From: Pseudomonadota bacterium
GTDB taxonomy: Bacteria > Pseudomonadota > Alphaproteobacteria > Rhizobiales > Xanthobacteraceae
Length of the DNA stretch: 19,874 nucleotides
Assembly (NCBI GenBank): GCA_023431725.1
Contig: JAEYVN010000354.1
Span: forward strand, 1-19,874
Direction of reading: 5' to 3'
The notes beneath the pieces are model-generated. The model ran no database searches and was not told where the DNA came from. It saw only the letters and a program-made list of their open reading frames with translations. Made by a program: the position numbers and the translations under genes. The first letter of the stretch is position 1, and the number at the start of each line of letters is the position of its first letter. Below, one piece after another: positions 1 to 8,441 of the stretch.

Positions 1-318
1 GCCCATCACCGCCCAAAGAGGAGGCTGCGGCCATCAGCGCGCCCGTCGAGGCCATCAACAGCGTATAGCCATCCGGTGTTGCATTCACGACGGCGCGGGT
101 GCCGAGACCGCCGGAGGCGCCCGGCTGGTTCTCGACCACGACCGGCTGGCCCCATTTCTCATTCAGCTTCTGGGCGATCACGCGGGCGAGCACATCAGTT
201 CCACCTCCAGGCGCGAAGGGAACAACGATCTTGACCGCGCGGTCGGGAAAATTCGCCGCCTGGGCGGGTAGTGCGAAAGATCCAAATGCAGAATGAATGC
301 GATGGCGCGGAAGAGCAT
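1..318 (-). pseudogene. TctC/Bug-family tricarboxylate-transporter receptor, 5' part, frameshifted
   Basis: This is the N-terminal part of a periplasmic solute-binding receptor of the tripartite tricarboxylate transporter (Bug/TctC) family; the rest lies beyond base 1. Read leftward, one frame gives AQAANFPDRAVKIVVPFAPG, then GGGTD, a GQPVVVENQPGA motif and NATPDGYTLLMA, all hallmarks of the family. These proteins bind carboxylates or similar small molecules in the periplasm and deliver them to TctAB, or act as orphan receptors. The only start with a ribosome site (GAGGAAACAAT then ATG at 318) begins MLFRAIAFIL in a different frame from the mature domain. Restoring one base near 289 joins them as ...FILAFGSFALPAQAA, a good signal peptide. 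No other start codon opens the mature frame upstream before a stop. It is either a young pseudogene or a sequencing error. The family call is secure; functionality is uncertain. Confidence 0.8.
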
Positions 319-498
319 ATTGTTTCCTCGAGTGTGTTTTTGTTGGCGCTGATGACGCTGGATAGTCTGGTAGTCGGTACGGGACGGGCAAGTATAGCGG
401 CCTAGTGCGCATAACAGTCCAGCCGCATGGCCATAGCCAACGGCCAGTTGCTGGTTTAAGGGCTTTGAAACTTACTCGCGCGTTCTGCCGGTTCTCCC

Positions 499-1653
499 AT
501 GAAAAGCCTGCTGCCCCGGCTCGCGTTGGCGAGCGGGAATTTCATCACGGGGCTCGCCGTGCTGGCACCCGCCGGCATGCTGCATGAGTTGTCCAATGGT
601 CTCGGCGTCACCATTCGTGACGCGGGTCTGCTTGTGACCTATGGCGCGGTGATCCTGTGTTTTGCGTCGCCGATCCTGTCATGGCTGACCACCCGCATGG
701 GAAGACGCCTGTTACTGACCGGCACGCTGGTCGTGATTGCCGTCGGACACCTGCTCTCCGCTTTCGCCGACAATTATCTCACGATCCTGCTCTTGCGGAT
801 TGCCATGCTGGTGGTGGCTGCGATCTATACGCCGCAGGCGGCGAGCACGATCGCCTTGCTGGTTCCGGAAAAGAGCCGGCCAAGTGCGCTGGCTTTCGTG
901 TTCCTTGGCTGGTCGATTGCTATTGCCGTAGGGCTGCCACTGGTGACGTTGGCGGCGACGCATTTCGGGTGGCGCGAGACCTATCTCATCATCGGCATCG
1001 TCGCAGCCATCGCCGCCGTGCTGAATGTGGCCGCACTTCCTCGCAACCTGCAGGGCTATCCGTTGTCGCTGCAAAGCTTTGCCGAGATTGCGCGCAGCAA
1101 GACGCTGTTGCTCATTTTGCTGATCACGCTTTTTCAGATGTCGGGGCAATTCTCCATCACGATCTATTTGGCGCCAGTCCTGTCGCGGGTGGCGGAGGCG
1201 GGGCCGGCCGTCGCCGGAATATTCTTTTCAATTCTGGGCGTCGCCGGGATTGTCGGCAATGTCATTGCGACCAGCATCGTCGGTCGTATTGGGGTGGCGT
1301 GGACATTGACCATCTTCATGCTGTCGATGATGTGCGGGTCACTGGTTTGGGCGGTTGGTGGAGGCGTTCTGCCGATCATGGCCGTCGGCGTGCTCTTGCT
1401 TGGTCTCGGTGTGACGTCGGCCAATTCGATGCAGCAGGCGCGGTTGATCGAAGCCGCGCCAACCCTCGCCAGCGCAACGGTTGCGCTCAATACCTCGTTT
1501 CTCTATTTCGGTCAGGCGCTGGGCTCGGCCAGCGCCGGCTTGCTGTTCGATCATGGCTTCTATCGTGCCACCGGGTTCGTCGCCGTCGGCTTCTTCGTGC
1601 TGGCGTTCGTGACGTTCCAATTCACGGAATTCCGGCGAAAGCAGAACGCCTAA
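499..1653 (+). CDS. MFS transporter (DHA1/AraJ-like efflux permease)
   Basis: A 384-residue inner-membrane protein with about twelve hydrophobic segments in two halves, the size and pattern of the major facilitator superfamily. The loop after the second helix reads SWLTTRMGRRLLLTG, the MFS motif A region with its RxGRR core. A GWRETYLIIG segment follows the fifth helix, and the short second half (residues about 200-378) ends in a basic tail (FRRKQNA). The closest subfamily in appearance is the DHA1 drug or sugar efflux group (AraJ/YdhP-like); the substrate cannot be read from the sequence. The ATG at 499 has only a weak ribosome site, so the start is probable rather than certain. Its TAA overlaps the stop of the convergent nucleoside transporter by 4 bases. 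It is divergent from the TctC-type gene. Confidence 0.9.
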   Translation: MKSLLPRLALASGNFITGLAVLAPAGMLHELSNGLGVTIRDAGLLVTYGAVILCFASPILSWLTTRMGRRLLLTGTLVVIAVGHLLSAFADNYLTILLLRIAMLVVAAIYTPQAASTIALLVPEKSRPSALAFVFLGWSIAIAVGLPLVTLAATHFGWRETYLIIGIVAAIAAVLNVAALPRNLQGYPLSLQSFAEIARSKTLLLILLITLFQMSGQFSITIYLAPVLSRVAEAGPAVAGIFFSILGVAGIVGNVIATSIVGRIGVAWTLTIFMLSMMCGSLVWAVGGGVLPIMAVGVLLLGLGVTSANSMQQARLIEAAPTLASATVALNTSFLYFGQALGSASAGLLFDHGFYRATGFVAVGFFVLAFVTFQFTEFRRKQNA

Positions 1654-2900
1654 GTCAGCGTCCCGACGATCGCGCCGATGGTGCAGGTTGCCAGCGTGCC
1701 CGAGACGATGGTTCTCGGGCCGAGGGCGATGATCTCGTCGCGGCGTTCCGGCGCCATGGTTGTCAGGCCGGCAATCATGATGCCGAGCGAGCCAAAATTG
1801 GCGAAGCCGCACAACGCATACAGCATGATAATGCGCGACCGCTCGCTCAAGGCTTCCGGGCCAAGCTTCGACAACTCGACATAAGCGATCAGTTCGTTCA
1901 GGATGGTTTTGATCCCCATCAGTTCACCGCCGCGCACGGCTTCGTTCCAGGGCAGGCCCATCAGCCAGCAGATTGGCGCCATGGCGTAGCCGAGCGCTCG
2001 CTGCAAGGTCACCTTGGCGCCGCCAACGTCGGGAATGACGCTTAGAATGGCGTTGGCGAGATAGACCAGCGCCACTAGGACGATCAGCATGGCAACGATG
2101 TTGAGCAGCAGCGATAGTCCCTCGCTGGTTCCCTTGACGATCGCGTCCATTGTCGAACTCGCGATGGGCGGTGGATCGGCATATTCGCCCGCGGTCGCGA
2201 CGGCACTCGTCTCCGGCACCATCAATTCGCTGATGAGGATCGCGGCCGGAGCGCCGAGGATCGAGGCGATCAGCAGATGTCCGGCTACGTCCGGAATGAC
2301 CGGACGCAGGATGGTCGCGTAAAGCACGAGGACGGTACCGGCAATGCCGGCCATGCCGCCGGTCATGACGATAAACAATTCGGCGCGTGTGAGCCTCGCA
2401 AGATAGGGCCGGATGAAGAGCGGCGCTTCGACCATGCCGACGAAGATATTTGCGGCTGTCGACAGACCGACCGCGCCGCCAATTCCGAGCAATCGCTCGA
2501 ATGCCCAGGAGAAGCCGCGCACGATCGGCGGCAGGATGCGCCAATAGAACAACAGGGTGGTCAGTACGCTCATGATGAGCACCAGCGGCAAGGCCTGAAA
2601 GGCCAGTACGAAGTCGGAGCCCGGTGTTTTCGGATCGAAGGGAAGGGGACCGCCGCCGACGTAGCCAAAGGCGAAAGACGTGCCGGCCCGTGTCGCCGCA
2701 GCAATCGTATCGACCGCATGATTGGCGACGTTGAACACGGTCCGCAGGGCGGGAATCTTCAGAAGAAGGATGGCCAGCAGCACCGTCAGAAAAAGGCTTA
2801 TGGCGACGCGCCGCCACGACACCGCGAACCGGTTCTCACTCAAAAGCCAGGCGAGGGCGAGGAGCACCGCGGCGCCCAGCGCAGATTGTAAAGCCAGCAT
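1650..2900 (-). CDS. nupC: Concentrative nucleoside transporter (CNT/NupC family)
   Basis: A 416-residue inner-membrane symporter that takes up nucleosides with H+ or Na+. Family marks are an N-terminal block of about three helices, then the gate region GGAVGLSTAANIFVGMVEAP with the conserved Glu of re-entrant hairpin 1. The GGELMGIKTILNE stretch matches the ELxGxKxxxNE signature of CNT proteins, and the conserved C-terminal helix YALCGFANFGSLGIMIAG follows. Length fits bacterial NupC (about 400). The ATG at 2900 is preceded at about 13 bases by GGGGGAA. The stop TAG lies inside the last codons of the convergent MFS gene (4-base overlap), so no separate terminator fits between them. Nucleoside uptake could feed the purine phosphoribosyltransferase further along, but that is speculation. 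Family call is firm; the exact substrate is inferred. Confidence 0.92.
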   Translation of the reverse strand: MLALQSALGAAVLLALAWLLSENRFAVSWRRVAISLFLTVLLAILLLKIPALRTVFNVANHAVDTIAAATRAGTSFAFGYVGGGPLPFDPKTPGSDFVLAFQALPLVLIMSVLTTLLFYWRILPPIVRGFSWAFERLLGIGGAVGLSTAANIFVGMVEAPLFIRPYLARLTRAELFIVMTGGMAGIAGTVLVLYATILRPVIPDVAGHLLIASILGAPAAILISELMVPETSAVATAGEYADPPPIASSTMDAIVKGTSEGLSLLLNIVAMLIVLVALVYLANAILSVIPDVGGAKVTLQRALGYAMAPICWLMGLPWNEAVRGGELMGIKTILNELIAYVELSKLGPEALSERSRIIMLYALCGFANFGSLGIMIAGLTTMAPERRDEIIALGPRTIVSGTLATCTIGAIVGTLT

Positions 2901-2936
2901 GATTGTTGCGAATTCCCCCGAACCGGCGAATGCAGT

Positions 2937-4217
2937 CTAGTCCGTTACCGCATCCTTCGTCACGGTTCTAACGCTTGCGGGCATGGACACGCTGTCCGTC
3001 CCGGCTTCGATGCGGTTGCGGCCCTGTTGCTTGGCGCGATAGAGGGCGGCGTCGGCAACGGCATAGAGCGCGTCGAAGTCATAGCCTGCCTGCCTCGCTG
3101 TGGCTGTGCCAATACTCACCGTCGCGACGATCTGCTGACCATCGATAACGGATGCAGCTTTTGCGAACGAGTTGCGAACGCGTTCTGCAATATCCATCAC
3201 CGTGTTCTGGGTTACGCCAGGCAACAGGGCGACGAATTCCTCTCCACCAATGCGTCCGATCAGATCGAGTGGGCGCAACGCCTGTTCCAGCGCATCGGCA
3301 AAGATCACCAGCACACGATCGCCGACGCGATGTCCAAAACGGTCGTTGATGCTCTTGAAATTGTCGAGGTCGAACAAAAGCAGCGAAAGCGCGGCGTTGT
3401 CGTTGTTCGAACGAGCGATCACGCGATTGGCGGTTTCGGTAAAGCCACGACGATTGGCAATTCCGGTCAAAGCGTCGATATTGGCGGCGCGGCGCTGGAG
3501 CAGTTCGGCGCGCTCCTTCGTCAGCGTCATGAGAAGAAAGACCAGCGCGAAGGCGTAGAACAGCGGCCCGAACAGCATCGCCAATGAAGCGAGAGGTTCC
3601 GGGTTTTGCGAGCCGAGCGGAAACGGCAGTGACGACACGGCGGGAATGCGGGCCAGAAAGAAAAGCCCGTGAAGACCGATCATCGCCATGATCGGCCAGC
3701 GCGAGATCAGACCTTCCCGGCGGCCGCGCCAGAGTTCCCAGATGAACAGCTCGCAATAGGACACCACCAGCGTCGAGGCGACGACGATGCGCAGTGCCAG
3801 CGACTGCATGAAGAAGTCGAACTGACAGAGCACCAGCCACGAAACGGCGCCGCCAGACAACCATAGATAGGCGGGCTTGCGCCCTTCAAAAACGCGCGCT
3901 CCGGTCCACAGCAGCCCGTACCCGAGAAAATAGACGGCGTTGCAGACGACAATGGTCCAGATTTCCGGGAGATTACCACGCAGCGCGAAGAGGGCCGTTC
4001 CAGGTGCAAACAGCAGAAAGGCCGCGCCCCACCAACCCAAAGCGGTGATGCTTCGGTTTTGCAGCCACGCAAAAAGCAGCAGCAGACCGCCCAGCCCCAG
4101 CATGAAGACGGTCACAAAAAACAGAGTGGCGACGTCCAGCGTCACGCCATATCCCGATGCGATCCAATTTGATGCCTGCATAGCTTGATCGGTAATCACG
4201 CCGCAAGCGGGACGCAA
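2937..4217 (-). CDS. Membrane-bound diguanylate cyclase (GGDEF)
   Basis: A 426-residue protein with six to seven hydrophobic segments in residues about 27-230, then a GGDEF domain (about 247-410). It should make cyclic di-GMP from two GTP at the inner membrane. The domain starts with DALTGIANRRGF, has the metal/GTP-binding FDLDNFKSINDRFGH region, and carries an active-type GGEEF at 324-328. An RPLD sequence lies exactly five residues before GGEEF, the RxxD inhibitory site, so product feedback inhibition is likely. The N-terminal membrane part matches no named sensor that I recognise. The longest frame begins with TTG at 4217; an ATG at 4181 (MQASNW) gives a protein 12 residues shorter and may be the true start, since neither has a strong ribosome site. 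The stop is 37 bases upstream of the nupC start, so the two may be cotranscribed. Confidence 0.9.
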   Translation of the reverse strand: MRPACGVITDQAMQASNWIASGYGVTLDVATLFFVTVFMLGLGGLLLLFAWLQNRSITALGWWGAAFLLFAPGTALFALRGNLPEIWTIVVCNAVYFLGYGLLWTGARVFEGRKPAYLWLSGGAVSWLVLCQFDFFMQSLALRIVVASTLVVSYCELFIWELWRGRREGLISRWPIMAMIGLHGLFFLARIPAVSSLPFPLGSQNPEPLASLAMLFGPLFYAFALVFLLMTLTKERAELLQRRAANIDALTGIANRRGFTETANRVIARSNNDNAALSLLLFDLDNFKSINDRFGHRVGDRVLVIFADALEQALRPLDLIGRIGGEEFVALLPGVTQNTVMDIAERVRNSFAKAASVIDGQQIVATVSIGTATARQAGYDFDALYAVADAALYRAKQQGRNRIEAGTDSVSMPASVRTVTKDAVTD

Positions 4218-4266
4218 ATTCGATGATGTCGCCGTTGAGAAGGCGATATTCGCCTGCCATTGGGAG

Positions 4267-4291
4267 ACAGGACGGCTTTAAACCGTCCTGT
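4267..4291. terminator. Perfect 9-bp stem-loop between SDR and diguanylate cyclase genes
   Basis: ACAGGACGG (4267-4275) pairs perfectly with CCGTCCTGT (4283-4291) around the 7-base loop CTTTAAA. It lies 14 bases beyond the stop of the leftward dehydrogenase gene. No T-run follows on either strand, so it is not a classical intrinsic terminator. It may act in termination, in 3'-end protection, or as an operator upstream of the cyclase gene. Confidence 0.4.
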
Positions 4292-4304
4292 CACGAGATG
4301 TTCC

Positions 4305-5057
4305 TCAGCCGCGGCCTTCAAACGGCATCTTGGTCGCCTTCACCGTCATGAACAGGACATTCGATGCGAGCGACAGGCTGGCCATGTAGCTGACAGCGCG
4401 ACCCACGTCCTCTACCGCCATGCGGTCTTCTGCGCGGGTTGAACCGTCCGGCTGCAGCATGCCCTGGGTCATGCGCTCGGTCAGCGCCGAGACGGCGTTG
4501 CCGATATCGATCTGGCCACAGGCGATGTCATAGGCGCGACCGTCAAGCGCACTCGATTTGGTCAGACCGGTAATGGCATGTTTGGTGGCGGTATAGGCCA
4601 CGGTCTGCGGACGCGGTGTGTGCGCCGAAATCGAACCGTTATTGATGATACGGCCGCCCCGCGGGGTCTGCGATTTCATGATCTTGAAAGCCTCCTGCGT
4701 GCACAGGAAGGGACCGGTCAGATTAGTCGCCACGACAGCCTGCCACTTATCGAATGGCAGATCCTCCAGCGGCATCTGGGGCGCGCCGATGCCGGCATTG
4801 TTGAAAAGCAGGTCGAGCCGGCCGAAGACCTCCACGGTTTTCGCAAACAGCGCCTTGATCTGGGCAGGGTCAGACAGATCGGTTGGAACCACGAGTGTCT
4901 TGCGTCCCAAGGCCGCGCCTTCCTTGGCGACCTCATCGAGGGGTTCCTTGCGCCGGCCGGCCAGCACCATGTCGAAGCCGTCTTTCATCAGCGCCAGGGC
5001 GGACGCACGTCCGATACCCGAACCAGCACCTGTCACCAGCGCAACCTTCGCCGCCAT
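4305..5057 (-). CDS. Short-chain dehydrogenase/reductase (SDR)
   Basis: A 250-residue cytoplasmic NAD(P)-dependent oxidoreductase of the classical SDR family. The Rossmann nucleotide loop TGAGSGIG lies at about residues 9-16, the NNAG structural motif near 86-89, the catalytic Ser in NNGSISAH near 142, and the Tyr/Lys pair in YTATKHA near 155-159, so the active site is complete. An Arg-Arg pair in LAGRRKE after the second strand suggests NADP(H) preference. The family includes 3-oxoacyl reductases and many alcohol or sugar dehydrogenases; the substrate cannot be told. The ATG at 5057 has a good ribosome site (GGGAGA, about 9 bases upstream). It sits 108 bases downstream of the GGDEF-EAL stop, so it may have its own promoter or be read through. 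Confidence 0.93.
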   Translation of the reverse strand: MAAKVALVTGAGSGIGRASALALMKDGFDMVLAGRRKEPLDEVAKEGAALGRKTLVVPTDLSDPAQIKALFAKTVEVFGRLDLLFNNAGIGAPQMPLEDLPFDKWQAVVATNLTGPFLCTQEAFKIMKSQTPRGGRIINNGSISAHTPRPQTVAYTATKHAITGLTKSSALDGRAYDIACGQIDIGNAVSALTERMTQGMLQPDGSTRAEDRMAVEDVGRAVSYMASLSLASNVLFMTVKATKMPFEGRG

Positions 5058-5164
5058 CTGTCACGTCTCCCTTGAGTCCAGATCGTCGCCCTTCGTTGGG
5101 CGCGCCATCCTAAGGATTGGCAGGGCGTCCGCAATGCCTCTGAGCGGCCAGGTGCGGCCGAGGC

Positions 5165-7447
5165 TCAGCCCGCCAAGGCCGCCGCGTCCTTGGCGATGCT
5201 GCGGTGGGCGCCGGGTATGGCGAGGCGCGTCGAGATCAGATTGGGTGAACCAGGACGACCGAAGCGATAGCCCTGCATGGAGTGGACACCGGCCGCGCGC
5301 AGAAAAAGCTGCTGCTCCGCTGTCTCCACGCCTTCCGCCGTCACTTTCATGCCGAGGCCGCGGCCGAGTCCGACGATGGCATGCACGATGGCGGCGGCGT
5401 CGGCCGAACGCTCGATCGAGCGGACGAAGCTCTTGTCGATTTTCAGCTTGTCGAATGGAAAGCGCCGCAGATAGGCCAGAGACGAATAACCGGTTCCGAA
5501 ATCATCAAGGGCCAGGCGAAGGCCGATGCTTTTCAACCGGTGCATGGCATTTTCGGCACTATCGACGTTGCCGATCAGCGTGCTTTCGGTGATTTCCAGT
5601 TCGAGGCAGGACGCATCGAAACCCGTTTCACGAAGGATGCGCTCGACCGTATCGACGAAGTCGGGGCGCCGGAATTGCAACGCCGACACGTTGACCGACA
5701 GGGAAAGGCCGGGCCATTCCCGGCCTTCGGTACAGGCGCGTCGCAGGACCCATTCGCCGAGCTTGACGATGAGACCGGAATGTTCGGCGATCGGGATGAA
5801 TTGCGATGGCTCGATGTCGCCACGAGTGGGGTGCGTCCAGCGGCTCAGCGCCTCGACACCAAGGATGGTATCGCCGCTGCCATTGACGATCGGCTGGTAA
5901 ACGAGACGCAGTTGATCGTTATTGATCGCTTCGCGCAGATCGTGCTCGAGTTGCTTTCGTTCGGTCAGGTCCGCATCCATCGCAGCGTCGTAGATGCAAG
6001 CGCGATTGCGGCCTTCATTCTTGGCACGATACAGCGCCATATCGGCATAACGCATCACGTCGGCGGTGCCGCCGCTGAACCGGTGGTCGATGATTGCAAT
6101 GCCGATGCTGGCGCCGATCAGAATGTTGTGGCCGTTGACCGAATAGGGTGTGCAGATGGAGGTAATGATGCGGTCAGCGACCCGCTGCAGACTTGTGGTA
6201 TCGACGCTTCCGATGACGATCACCGCGAATTCGTCACCGCCGAGCCGGCTGACGAGATCTTCGGGACGCAGCAGATCAGACAGACGGGACGTCACACCGC
6301 GGATCAGTTCATCGCCGACCGGGTGGCCGAGCGTATCGTTGACGTCCTTGAAGTGATCGAGATCGATATAGAGGACAGCGGCCGTTGGTCCACCAAGGTG
6401 AACAGCAGTGATCACTTCCTCGAGGCGCTCACCGAAATAGTTGCGATTTGGCAGCCCGCAGAGCGGGTCATGCAGGGCTAGATAGCGCAACCTCTGTTCG
6501 CCCTGGGCAATCGTGGCCGCGGTGCGTCTCATGTAGCCGTGGATCAGCGCGGCCAGTAAGCCGAAGCCGGCGAAGGCAATGGCGATAAACGGGATGACGC
6601 TGGTGACGATCTCGGCACCGGGCTTCTTCGGCGTCCAGGCAAGACGCATGACCGGCGTGCCGGCGTCATCCTTCAACTCGTAGAGGTATTTGCCATCTGC
6701 GACATTGTCCCTGTCCTGCAGATGGAGGCTCTCCAGTTGCAGTCGTCCGGCGATGTCGGACAGAACGTCATCATCGATGAATTTGACCGACAGCACGACG
6801 GGGGAGCTGCTGCGCTCGGCTCCGGCAACATGTTCCGTCGGCGCAACGAGCACGGCCGCGACGGCGGCGGGACGGCCGAGGAATCGTTGGACCAGTGTCG
6901 CCCGGTTGGGCTGGCCTTCAGGCCGGCGGGCATCCGAGATCCGGACAGCGCCGTCGAGATTGCCGTCGGCGCGCGTTCCGCGAATGTAATCGAGCGTCGG
7001 CGTCAATTCCGGCAGGATCGAGTTGAACCATTTTGGTTCGACGCTGTTGCGGCCGAGCAGGGCGTAGACCAGCTTGTTGCTGGAGTCGGTGACGAAGACG
7101 AAATCGTGGTCGAATGAGTTGCGCAGCCACAGACCGACGCGGTTGTGTAGCCAGTCGTGGTCGAACTTCTCGCGAATGCGCCGCACGGCCTCTTCGTTCG
7201 ATGCCGCGCTCTCCAATTCGCGCAGGATCCGGTTGCCGAAATTGACCATAGCTCGCGAGACGAGTCGTTTCTCGTGCTCGATGGCAACTTCGTCGGCGCG
7301 CTTGGCCGATGTCATCACGGCGAAAACGATGCAGATGATCGCAACGGCAACGATGATGCTGATCGGAATGACAACGCTGAGCCGAGCGCGATCCCAGCCT
7401 ATCGGCGCGCCTTTCTCGGCCAAACGTACATTCGTTTCGGCCACCAC
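5165..7447 (-). CDS. Membrane GGDEF-EAL protein with CHASE4-like sensor domain
   Basis: A 760-residue inner-membrane c-di-GMP enzyme. Helix 1 (about 23-45) and helix 2 (about 281-303) enclose a roughly 235-residue periplasmic domain that looks like CHASE4 (inferred). A GGDEF domain follows with DPLCGLPNRNYF, DLDHFKDVNDTLGH, an intact GGDEF at 403-407 and an RPED inhibitory site at 394-397. The EAL domain has EAL at 532-534, SVNVSA, ELEITES, DDFGTGYSSL (Asp 648-649), KIDKSF, and AEGVET (Glu 705), so the known metal and catalytic positions appear kept. Both synthesis and hydrolysis of c-di-GMP are therefore possible; direction would depend on the periplasmic signal. The start is GTG at 7447, preceded by AGGGGC at 5 bases. 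It lies 139 bases downstream of the Anbu gene in the same direction. Confidence 0.93.
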   Translation of the reverse strand: MVAETNVRLAEKGAPIGWDRARLSVVIPISIIVAVAIICIVFAVMTSAKRADEVAIEHEKRLVSRAMVNFGNRILRELESAASNEEAVRRIREKFDHDWLHNRVGLWLRNSFDHDFVFVTDSSNKLVYALLGRNSVEPKWFNSILPELTPTLDYIRGTRADGNLDGAVRISDARRPEGQPNRATLVQRFLGRPAAVAAVLVAPTEHVAGAERSSSPVVLSVKFIDDDVLSDIAGRLQLESLHLQDRDNVADGKYLYELKDDAGTPVMRLAWTPKKPGAEIVTSVIPFIAIAFAGFGLLAALIHGYMRRTAATIAQGEQRLRYLALHDPLCGLPNRNYFGERLEEVITAVHLGGPTAAVLYIDLDHFKDVNDTLGHPVGDELIRGVTSRLSDLLRPEDLVSRLGGDEFAVIVIGSVDTTSLQRVADRIITSICTPYSVNGHNILIGASIGIAIIDHRFSGGTADVMRYADMALYRAKNEGRNRACIYDAAMDADLTERKQLEHDLREAINNDQLRLVYQPIVNGSGDTILGVEALSRWTHPTRGDIEPSQFIPIAEHSGLIVKLGEWVLRRACTEGREWPGLSLSVNVSALQFRRPDFVDTVERILRETGFDASCLELEITESTLIGNVDSAENAMHRLKSIGLRLALDDFGTGYSSLAYLRRFPFDKLKIDKSFVRSIERSADAAAIVHAIVGLGRGLGMKVTAEGVETAEQQLFLRAAGVHSMQGYRFGRPGSPNLISTRLAIPGAHRSIAKDAAALAG

Positions 7448-7529
7448 AATTTGCCCCTAAGTGCCGGATTTGGAGGCAAAATTTATGGTACAAAACTTGC
7501 CATTCACTTGCCAGCGATGCGTAGGTGCG

Positions 7530-7574
7530 CTGTTAAGCGACCGCGGCTGCAGTTTCGACGCTTATGCTTAACAG
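7530..7574. repeat. 9-bp inverted repeat with 27-base spacer downstream of the Anbu gene
   Basis: CTGTTAAGC (7530-7538) and GCTTAACAG (7566-7574) are perfect inverted copies. A nested CGCTTA (7559-7564) can alternatively pair with TAAGCG (7534-7539), so two competing hairpins are possible. The element lies in the 139-base gap between the Anbu stop and the GGDEF-EAL start. No T-run follows. It could be a 3'-UTR structure or a pair of operator half-sites for the downstream gene. Confidence 0.45.
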
Positions 7575-7586
7575 ACTGTAAAAATC

Positions 7587-8333
7587 CTAGCCTGCGCCGG
7601 CATAGGGCGGCCGCGGGATTGCATTATGGGCGGCACGGAGCGCCGCCGACCATCGTTCGCGCAAATCGTGAAAGTAAGGTTCGCCCGGTTCGATCCTGTA
7701 TGACAATTCGGCGTCACACACATCGCGGCGCGCCACCAGGATGTCGATCGGCATGCCGACCCCGAGATTGGAGCGCATGGTCGAGTCCATCGAGATGAGA
7801 CCGATCTTCAGCGCGTCATAGAGGTCGACGCCGTAGGTTACGGCGCGATCCAGCACCGGCTTGCCATATTTGTGCTCGCCGATCTGCAGATAGGGCGTGT
7901 CGGTGGTGCATTCGATGAAATTGCCGGCCGAATAGATCATGAACAGGCGCATCCGCTCACCCTTGATCTGGCCGCCGAACAGGAACGAGACGTCGAATTT
8001 GACGTCCGATGCTTCCAGCGCGCTGCCTTCGTTGGTGTGGATCATGCGCACGGCCCGGCCGATGCGTTGCGCCGCCTGAAACATCGTCGGGGCGTTCATC
8101 AGGGTCTCGCGCTCGCCGGTCTCCTTGTTCTCGATCCCCTCGATCATGGTGGAAACGACCGACTGGCTGAGCGACAGGTTGCCCGAAGACGCAATGGCCA
8201 TGATCCGCTCGCCCGGCTGCTTGAACACATGCAGCTTGCGAAAGGTCGACACGTTGTCGAGCCCGGCATTGGTCCGGGTGTCGGCGATCATCACGAGGCC
8301 CTCGCGGACCAGAATTCCACAGCAGTACGTCAT
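7587..8333 (-). CDS. Anbu proteasome-like peptidase (COG3484)
   Basis: An N-terminal-nucleophile hydrolase of the bacterial proteasome-related Anbu family, cytoplasmic and expected to assemble into rings. Starting at the ATG of 8333 the protein is 248 residues and begins MTYCCGILV. Removal of Met exposes Thr1, and in mature numbering ADTRTNAG gives Asp17 and FRKLHVF gives Lys32, the proteasome-type catalytic trio. The ASSGNLSLSQ segment matches the substrate-strand region of the fold. A GTG at 8345 would add four residues (MPDA) and bury Thr1, so the ATG is preferred although its ribosome site is weak. The gene is last in a cluster with ATP-grasp, alpha-E and transglutaminase genes, the usual Anbu setting. 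Its substrate is not established; in this context it may process a ligase-made peptide. Identification is strong. Confidence 0.93.
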   Translation of the reverse strand: MTYCCGILVREGLVMIADTRTNAGLDNVSTFRKLHVFKQPGERIMAIASSGNLSLSQSVVSTMIEGIENKETGERETLMNAPTMFQAAQRIGRAVRMIHTNEGSALEASDVKFDVSFLFGGQIKGERMRLFMIYSAGNFIECTTDTPYLQIGEHKYGKPVLDRAVTYGVDLYDALKIGLISMDSTMRSNLGVGMPIDILVARRDVCDAELSYRIEPGEPYFHDLRERWSAALRAAHNAIPRPPYAGAG

Positions 8334-8441
8334 CGCGTCAGGCACCCGGCTGGTGGACGGGACAGCCCCGCCGCAGCGGCATTATCCTCATTCCGTTGGA
8401 TTGAAAAAAGGGGATTGCGCCAGAATGGCTCGGCCAATGGC

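Noticed and set aside
657..2045. 462-residue frame on the plus strand
   Set aside because: Arg/His/Ala-rich shadow of the MFS gene and the antisense of the nucleoside transporter, both of which have clear family motifs.
4276..4301. GGAAC on the minus strand (4301-4297) as a second EcfG promoter for the diguanylate cyclase
   Set aside because: The downstream element is GGTT at 15 bases, so both spacing and sequence miss the consensus.
5282..6481. 399-residue frame on the plus strand
   Set aside because: Antisense shadow of the GGDEF-EAL gene with high-GC codon artefacts and no motif.
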